Source of the DNA: an uncultured Acidimicrobiaceae bacterium | GTDB lineage: Bacteria; Actinomycetota; Acidimicrobiia; Acidimicrobiales; Microtrichaceae | Assembly: GCA_937868025.1 (NCBI GenBank) | Contig: CALMLJ010000199.1 | Span: 1-11,075, forward strand | DNA length: 11,075 nt | Reading direction: 5' to 3' | In this document: positions 6,774-11,075 of the stretch, in pieces | Numbering within the stretch: position 1 is the first letter of the stretch | How the letters are laid out: every line of letters begins with the position of its first letter | Program-made: the position numbers and the translations under genes | The notes under the pieces: generated by a model | What the model was told of the DNA's origin: nothing | The model's database searches: none | What the model saw: only the letters and a program-made list of their open reading frames with translations

Positions 6774-7634
6774 GTGCCGAACATCTTCACGGACACGACC
6801 CCGGTCGTCGATCCATCCGATCCGAACTCGCCCACGTGTGTGATCACCGACGCGTGGGGCCTCGTGTACGCCCAGGGCGGTGTGGTGATGGCGGCGGCCC
6901 TGCGGGCCATCGAGACAGTGCTCGACCGTCCGGACCTCACGCTCGCGAGCGCCAGTGCGACGTTCTGCCGGCCGGTGGCGTGCGGGCCGGTCACGACCGA
7001 GGTCGAGGTGCTGCGCAGCGGCCGTCGGGGCGCTCAGGTCCACGCGACGCTCCGTGACCAGCACTCGACCGACGGCGGGGCGAACGTTGTGCTCACCGCG
7101 GTGTTCACCGATCCCGAGCTGGAGGGCCCGAGGTTGTCGCCGCTCGAACGTCCGGTGGAGCTGAGCGAGCCGCCCGGCGACGTCGTCGAGTCGGCGGTGG
7201 CGGCCGACGACCGGTTCGAGCTCGGGTTCCTCGACAACACCGTGTGGCACCTCGCCGCGACGCCGGCCCACGCCGACGCGCCCGTCGTCGCCGGCAGCCC
7301 GGTGCCGCGGCTGGCGCTGTGGTTCCGCTTCACCGACCCGCCCGCGCCGCTCGACGTCGACTGGGCCCCGGCCCTGCTCCCGATCCCCGGCGACTCGTTG
7401 GGCTCGGCGCTCGTCGTGGCCCTCGGCGGCGGCGACACCCCCGTCGGCAGCGTGTCGCTGCAGATCGGCATCCAGGTCCTCGCCCCGATCCGCGGCCGAT
7501 GGATCGGCATCGACTCGTTGTGCACCGACGTGGGCAACGGGCTCGCGAGCGGTGTGGTGCACCTGTGGAGCGAGTCGGGAGCTCACGTCGCGACCGTGAC
7601 GCAGACCGCGATGCTCCGTTCCTTCGGCGGCTGA
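6774..7634 (+). CDS. TesB-like acyl-CoA thioesterase (double hotdog, 4HBT_3)
   Basis: 286-residue double-hotdog protein resembling TesB-type acyl-CoA thioesterases, which hydrolyse acyl-CoA to free fatty acid and CoA in the cytoplasm. The first hotdog has GGVVMAAALRAIETVLDRPDL (35-55), the central helix and approach to the acyl site, then ATFCRPVACGPVTTEVEVLRSGRRGAQVHATL (62-93). The second has WFRFTDP (183-189), DSLGSALVVALGG (207-219), RWIGIDSLCTDVGNGLASGVVHLW (242-265) and VATVTQTAMLRSF (272-284). Gln277 matches the catalytic Gln of E. coli TesB; a Ser near 226-228 may replace its Thr, and the Asp partner is not obvious, so activity is uncertain. GTG 6774 has AAGGGA 7 bases upstream. ATG 6769 is out of frame. 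Control through the 6719-6734 palindrome is likely. It may serve the same acyl-CoA metabolism as the crotonase and oxygenase genes. Confidence 0.85.
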   Translation: MPNIFTDTTPVVDPSDPNSPTCVITDAWGLVYAQGGVVMAAALRAIETVLDRPDLTLASASATFCRPVACGPVTTEVEVLRSGRRGAQVHATLRDQHSTDGGANVVLTAVFTDPELEGPRLSPLERPVELSEPPGDVVESAVAADDRFELGFLDNTVWHLAATPAHADAPVVAGSPVPRLALWFRFTDPPAPLDVDWAPALLPIPGDSLGSALVVALGGGDTPVGSVSLQIGIQVLAPIRGRWIGIDSLCTDVGNGLASGVVHLWSESGAHVATVTQTAMLRSFGG

Positions 7635-7682
7635 CGCTGCCGACCCCGCGGGCCAGTCCCAGTTCGGGCAGCTTCGTTCAGG

Positions 7683-7710
7683 TTCGGACAGTTGCCGACT
7701 GCCATACTAT
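7683..7710 (+). promoter_or_regulatory. Candidate promoter of the large repeat-protein gene
   Basis: TACTAT (7705-7710) is the best -10 hexamer in an otherwise GC-rich gap. TTCGGA (7683-7688) stands 16 bases upstream as a weak -35. Transcription would start near 7717, giving a leader of about 30 bases. Four CAG trinucleotides at 7660, 7669, 7679 and 7689 lie upstream at roughly 10-base steps. The remainder of the gap after the thioesterase shows no clear terminator. Confidence 0.4.
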
Positions 7711-7715
7711 TTGTT

Positions 7716-7749
7716 ACGTTCCTCGTCGGTTCATCTGGGGAGGGAACGT
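7716..7749 (+). promoter_or_regulatory. Leader hairpin covering the start codon of the repeat-protein gene
   Basis: ACGTTCC (7716-7722) pairs exactly with GGAACGT (7743-7749), a 7-bp stem around a 20-base loop. The 3' arm takes in two bases of the GTG start (7748) and the end of the GGGGAGGG Shine-Dalgarno (7737-7744). In the mRNA this could lower translation, for instance in a temperature- or ribosome-dependent way. The length of the stem makes chance occurrence possible. Confidence 0.3.
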
Positions 7750-10700
7750 GCGGGGACGACGGAGCAGGATCGCGCTGGCGATCGCAGTGGTGGCAGGCCT
7801 GATCGGGCTCGGCTTCGAGGGCGCCTCGGTGGCGAGCGCCGACGGCGAACCGGCGGGACGACCAGCGGCGTACTGCGCCGTGTGGGACGCACTGCGCCCC
7901 TACGACGGCCTGTCGGCCTCGGGGGTCGCCCTTCCCGACGGCACGCTCGTCGACGCCGACGTGGTGCACGCCACCGGCGAGACCTGTCAGGCCGAGGGGG
8001 CCCGCGTGGCACTCGACGGGGGCGTGTTCCGGCGCCCGGCGGCCGAGCTCCACGGGCGCAGCCGCGTCGGCGCCGCAACCCGCGGCCAGGGCGGGGCGAC
8101 CCCCGCCGTCGGCGAGGGCACCCTCGTCGTCGACAACGTCGCGATCGGTGTGTTCAACACCGAGCTGCGCGTCGGCAACGACCCGTACTACGGCATCTAC
8201 CTCTACTGGTTCGTCAACGGAACGGTCCTGCTCCGCCTCAACGGTGTGTCGACCTACCTCAACTTCGTCGGTGATCTCCGCGACCTCGACAACTACGAGC
8301 TCAACGTGTCGACGCCCGCCGGTGGCATCACCGTGCCCGGGTTCGCGCCCGACGCCTTCTCGTTCTCCGGCACCGTCAAGAATTTCTACGGCACCGTGAG
8401 CGTCGACCTCCGTGCCGATGCCGGCCGCCTGCTCTTCCAGGGCCTCACCCTGAGCGGCACCCACCTGCGGCTGCGGGCCGGCGGCAACCAGGCGACGCGT
8501 CTCGAGGTCGCCGGCACGGCCGCCATCGGGCCGTCCTCGGTCGGCCTCGACCTGTCGCTCGAACTCGCCCCCGACGGCACCGTCGTGACCGGTTCCGGGT
8601 CGGCGTCGGTCGACCTCCGCGGCGACCTCCCCGACGGCAGCCCGGCCCAGCTCTCCGGTCAGGCGACCGTGTCGATCACCGGCAACGTCGCGACGCTGTC
8701 GCTCTCGGCGTCCGGGCGCCTCGGCAGCGTCGAACTCACCCCGTCGAACCTCTCGATCGGACTCGTCGGCCAGCGGGCCACCATCTCCGGAGTGTTCGGC
8801 CTGCAGTTCCCCGGCGGCAGCGCCAGCGTGAACGGGCAGCTCGTCTACGACGGTGACAACGCCCGCCTGGAAACGTTGTCCGGCACCGCTGCCGCGTCCT
8901 ACGGCGGCGCACTCGCCGACGGCACCCCGATCGCCGTGAGCGGCACCGCCGTCGTCGGCGCCACCGCCGCCGGCGCCGTGCACACGTCGTTCACCGGGAG
9001 CGGCAACGTCGGCCCGTGGGCGGCCGCCGGAGTGAACTTCGAGATCACCGGCACGCCCGACGCCGCCCAGATGAACGGTGGGCTCGACCTGACCCTCAAC
9101 GGCACGGCGGTGCACCTTGCCGGGTCGGCGACGATCGCCGGCACCTCGGTCACCCAGCTCGACCTCTCCGGCGCCATCTCGGCCCCCCTGACGATCGGCT
9201 CGACGACGGTCGTCGGCGGCACCCTGCACCTCGCCCGCACCTCGTCGGGCGGGGTCGACCTCACCCTCACCGGGTCGATCCAGCTGGCCGGCGGGGTGTC
9301 GGTGAGCGGAGAGTTCGCCGTCGTCGTCGACGCTGCCGGTCACCTCACCGCCCTCACCGGTTCGGGCACCGGCCAGGACATCACCGTCAGCTCGGCGCTG
9401 AAGCTCGTCGACGTCCGGTTCTCACTCACGTCCACCGGGCTCCGTCTCACGGCCACGGCGCAACTGGCGTGCCGCAACGCCGGCGGAGTCCTCGTGGGCA
9501 CCATCTCCACCGCGGTCGCCGATACGGCCAACTGGTCCGCATCGCTCACGGGGTCCGTTCCCGCCGCCGGCTGCGAGGTCACCCAGGGCCTGGTGCTCGG
9601 CGCCGGGTCGTCGTTCAGCGGCACGGTCGCCACCGTGTCCGGGGCCACCTCGGCCCGCCTCGCCCTCAGCTCGCGGATCACCGACAGCTTCCTGCCCCTC
9701 GGGTCGACGAACGCCTGGGACGTGTCGGCCAACGTCGTGCTCGACGCCTCTGGCCTCCGCGCCGACCTGGCCGCCACCTCGTCGGCGATCAGCGGCAGCC
9801 TCACCGGCGCCGTCGGTGCCGACGGCACGTTCACCCTCACCGGTTCTGCGGCCGTGACCGTCGTGGGCACCCGCTTCGTGGCGACGGGCTCGGTGCGCCG
9901 TGCCGTTGCCGGTGGCCCCGTCAGCGGCAACCTGCACGCCCAGATCAACGCACCGCTCAGCCTCACCAACTCGCTGACCGCAGCGTCGCTCAACGCCGAC
10001 CTCTCGTCGACGGGCCTGCGGCTGAGCGGCCAGGTACAACTGGCCTGCGTCGCCGGTGGGTCGCTGTCGGCCGGCTTCGACACCGTCGTCGCCGATGCGG
10101 CGAACTGGAGCTTCGGGGTCAGCGCATCGACGGCGGGGTGCGCGATCGCACGTGACGTCCAGCTCGGCGCCACGACCTTCTCGGGCACTCTCGCCTCGGT
10201 CGCCGGTGCGGCCAGCCTGCGGATCGCCGGCACGGCGACCGCCACCGGCGCCGGCCTGCCGTTCGGAAGCTGGCAGCTCGATCTCGACGTCAAGGGCGGC
10301 ACCGGTGGGTACAGCGTCGGTGTCGGCGCCCGGTCGTCCGACGGCCTGGCCTTCACCGGATCGGTGTCATCCGACGGCAGCTTCTCGTTCGCCCTCACCG
10401 GCACCCGGATCGCCATCGGTACGACGGGCCGGGCCACGTTCAGCGGGACCTTCTCGTCGGTGCGCGGCGCACCGGTCGTGTTCAACCTCAACGGGTCCCT
10501 GTCGGGCACCGTGGCGCTCACGTCGGGCACCGTCCTCACCGCAGCGTCGTTCAAGCTGACCAACACCGGAACGAGCGGCGTCTCGGGCACCGTGAAGCTC
10601 GCCTGCCCCGTCGGCACGGTGACGGCGTCGGGTTCGTTGTCCTACACGTCCGCCACCGATTGGTCGGTCGGCGTCAACGTCGCTGCGAAGGGCTGCGGGC

Positions 10701-11075
10701 TCCAGGGCAAGGTGATCCTCAACAACAACGAGGTCCTGTCGGGCTCGATCAAGATGGTCAACGGCGTCTCGTCGTTCGTCGTCACCGCCCGCATCGCTGC
10801 CGTGAACCTGTACCAGAACGCGTCGTACTTCGGGTCCAAGCTCGACCTGACCAACATCGATGTCCGGCTGGCGTCGACGCCGCAGGGCGGGCTCGACCTC
10901 TCGCTCAACAGCGTGACGATGAACTACCGCTTCTTCGTCGTCTTGCTGCAGGTCAACGTCGGGGTGACCTTCTCGCTCCGGGTGACGAACGGTCAGCTCG
11001 TCAGTCTCGGGCTCTCGAACTTCAAGTTCGGGTTCGGCATCTACAGCCAGTCGTGGGTGAAGAGCGACATCGACA
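7748..11075 (+). CDS. Very large exported beta-rich repeat protein, 3' end outside window
   Basis: I do not recognise this protein. The frame from GTG 7748 (Shine-Dalgarno GGGGAGGG at 7737-7744) stays open for 1,109 codons to the window end, so it is 3'-partial. Residues 1-31 are a signal peptide: RGRRSR, a hydrophobic core (8-23), and likely cleavage after SVASA. Cys43 and Cys80 may bridge in a short N-terminal region; residues 139-158 are aromatic-rich (ELRVGNDPYYGIYLYWFVNG). From about 205 onward it is Gly/Ser/Thr/Ala/Val/Leu-rich with alternating hydrophobic residues and recurring GG-x-DL-[ST]-L and LTGS strands, suggesting stacked beta-strands. Residues 551 onward hold three modules of about 190 residues, each with a cysteine pair (575/609, 767/798, 953/983). 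No membrane anchor or sorting motif is seen before the window ends. Possible roles are surface adhesion, structure or lipid binding; none is shown. Confidence 0.88.
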   Translation, partial: MRGRRSRIALAIAVVAGLIGLGFEGASVASADGEPAGRPAAYCAVWDALRPYDGLSASGVALPDGTLVDADVVHATGETCQAEGARVALDGGVFRRPAAELHGRSRVGAATRGQGGATPAVGEGTLVVDNVAIGVFNTELRVGNDPYYGIYLYWFVNGTVLLRLNGVSTYLNFVGDLRDLDNYELNVSTPAGGITVPGFAPDAFSFSGTVKNFYGTVSVDLRADAGRLLFQGLTLSGTHLRLRAGGNQATRLEVAGTAAIGPSSVGLDLSLELAPDGTVVTGSGSASVDLRGDLPDGSPAQLSGQATVSITGNVATLSLSASGRLGSVELTPSNLSIGLVGQRATISGVFGLQFPGGSASVNGQLVYDGDNARLETLSGTAAASYGGALADGTPIAVSGTAVVGATAAGAVHTSFTGSGNVGPWAAAGVNFEITGTPDAAQMNGGLDLTLNGTAVHLAGSATIAGTSVTQLDLSGAISAPLTIGSTTVVGGTLHLARTSSGGVDLTLTGSIQLAGGVSVSGEFAVVVDAAGHLTALTGSGTGQDITVSSALKLVDVRFSLTSTGLRLTATAQLACRNAGGVLVGTISTAVADTANWSASLTGSVPAAGCEVTQGLVLGAGSSFSGTVATVSGATSARLALSSRITDSFLPLGSTNAWDVSANVVLDASGLRADLAATSSAISGSLTGAVGADGTFTLTGSAAVTVVGTRFVATGSVRRAVAGGPVSGNLHAQINAPLSLTNSLTAASLNADLSSTGLRLSGQVQLACVAGGSLSAGFDTVVADAANWSFGVSASTAGCAIARDVQLGATTFSGTLASVAGAASLRIAGTATATGAGLPFGSWQLDLDVKGGTGGYSVGVGARSSDGLAFTGSVSSDGSFSFALTGTRIAIGTTGRATFSGTFSSVRGAPVVFNLNGSLSGTVALTSGTVLTAASFKLTNTGTSGVSGTVKLACPVGTVTASGSLSYTSATDWSVGVNVAAKGCGLQGKVILNNNEVLSGSIKMVNGVSSFVVTARIAAVNLYQNASYFGSKLDLTNIDVRLASTPQGGLDLSLNSVTMNYRFFVVLLQVNVGVTFSLRVTNGQLVSLGLSNFKFGFGIYSQSWVKSDID
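9398..11075 (+). repeat. Three tandem ~190-residue modules with paired cysteines
   Basis: Copies begin near 9398, 9974 and 10535 (steps of 576 and 561 bases); the third diverges before the window end. Shared landmarks are STGLRL or its relics, then [QK]LAC, a 29-33 residue gap containing [TA]-[ND]-W-S, then GC, then F/L-SG-[ST]-[VLI]. Copies 1 and 2 also share LPLGS/LPFGS, and copies 2 and 3 share LTAAS. Cysteine codons are at 9470/9572, 10046/10139 and 10604/10694. Copies 1 and 2 are also alike at DNA level around the Trp codon (near 9511-9537 and 10084-10110), suggesting duplication inside the gene. Confidence 0.8.

Noticed and set aside
7645..7652. CCCGCGGG palindrome after the thioesterase stop as a terminator.
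   Set aside because: It has no loop, so cannot fold into a hairpin, and no T-run follows.
7583..10617. Long open frames on the - strand opposite the large repeat protein (7583-9343 and 9340-10617).
   Set aside because: Their Gly/Arg/Asp- or Pro/Val/Arg-rich translations look like antisense shadows of high-GC coding DNA. The + strand has a ribosome site, a signal peptide and internal protein repeats.

Overview
The window is high-GC DNA with dense genes, GTG as well as ATG starts and strong C/G bias at third codon positions. It carries actinobacterial family types: a DUF3556 membrane protein, an HsaA-like acyl-CoA-dehydrogenase-fold oxygenase, a 4HBT_3 thioesterase and an LAxTG-type wall-sorting signal. 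A high-GC actinomycete is likely. An Acidimicrobiia/Ilumatobacter-like source is my guess from general look and was not tested. I see no RNA gene, insertion sequence, CRISPR array or phage gene, and no gene-free stretch longer than 300 bases.

Left part (1-3103, all +): a crotonase-fold protein lacking both classical hydratase glutamates; a protein with the architecture of an arginine methyltransferase (PRMT), rare in bacteria; and, 25 bases after it, a flavin-dependent oxygenase/acyl-CoA dehydrogenase-like protein. The last two look like an operon. A GC-rich hairpin separates the crotonase from them.

Middle (3119-5526): a DUF3556 polytopic membrane protein (-) faces a TetR-family regulator (+). 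The divergent promoter between them holds a perfect inverted repeat with 14-base arms, and each arm contains a -10-like hexamer. This looks like a local repressor/operator switch. A two-part hairpin sits where the oxygenase and DUF3556 genes converge, with the DUF3556 stop codon as its loop.

Right part (5518-11075): an exported DUF3494 (ice-binding-type) protein (-) with a Thr-rich stalk and an LAFTG sorting signal; divergently, a TesB-like acyl-CoA thioesterase (+) behind a 16-base palindrome; then a very large exported beta-rich repeat protein (+) that begins at a GTG at 7748 and is still open after 1,109 codons at the window end. Its C-terminal half has three copies of a roughly 190-residue module, each with a conserved cysteine pair. 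I do not recognise this protein, and it is the most unusual object here.

Two themes run through the window: acyl-CoA/lipid chemistry (crotonase, oxygenase, thioesterase) and cell-envelope proteins (DUF3556, wall-anchored DUF3494, repeat protein). No single pathway joins all the genes, and most links beyond adjacency are inference.
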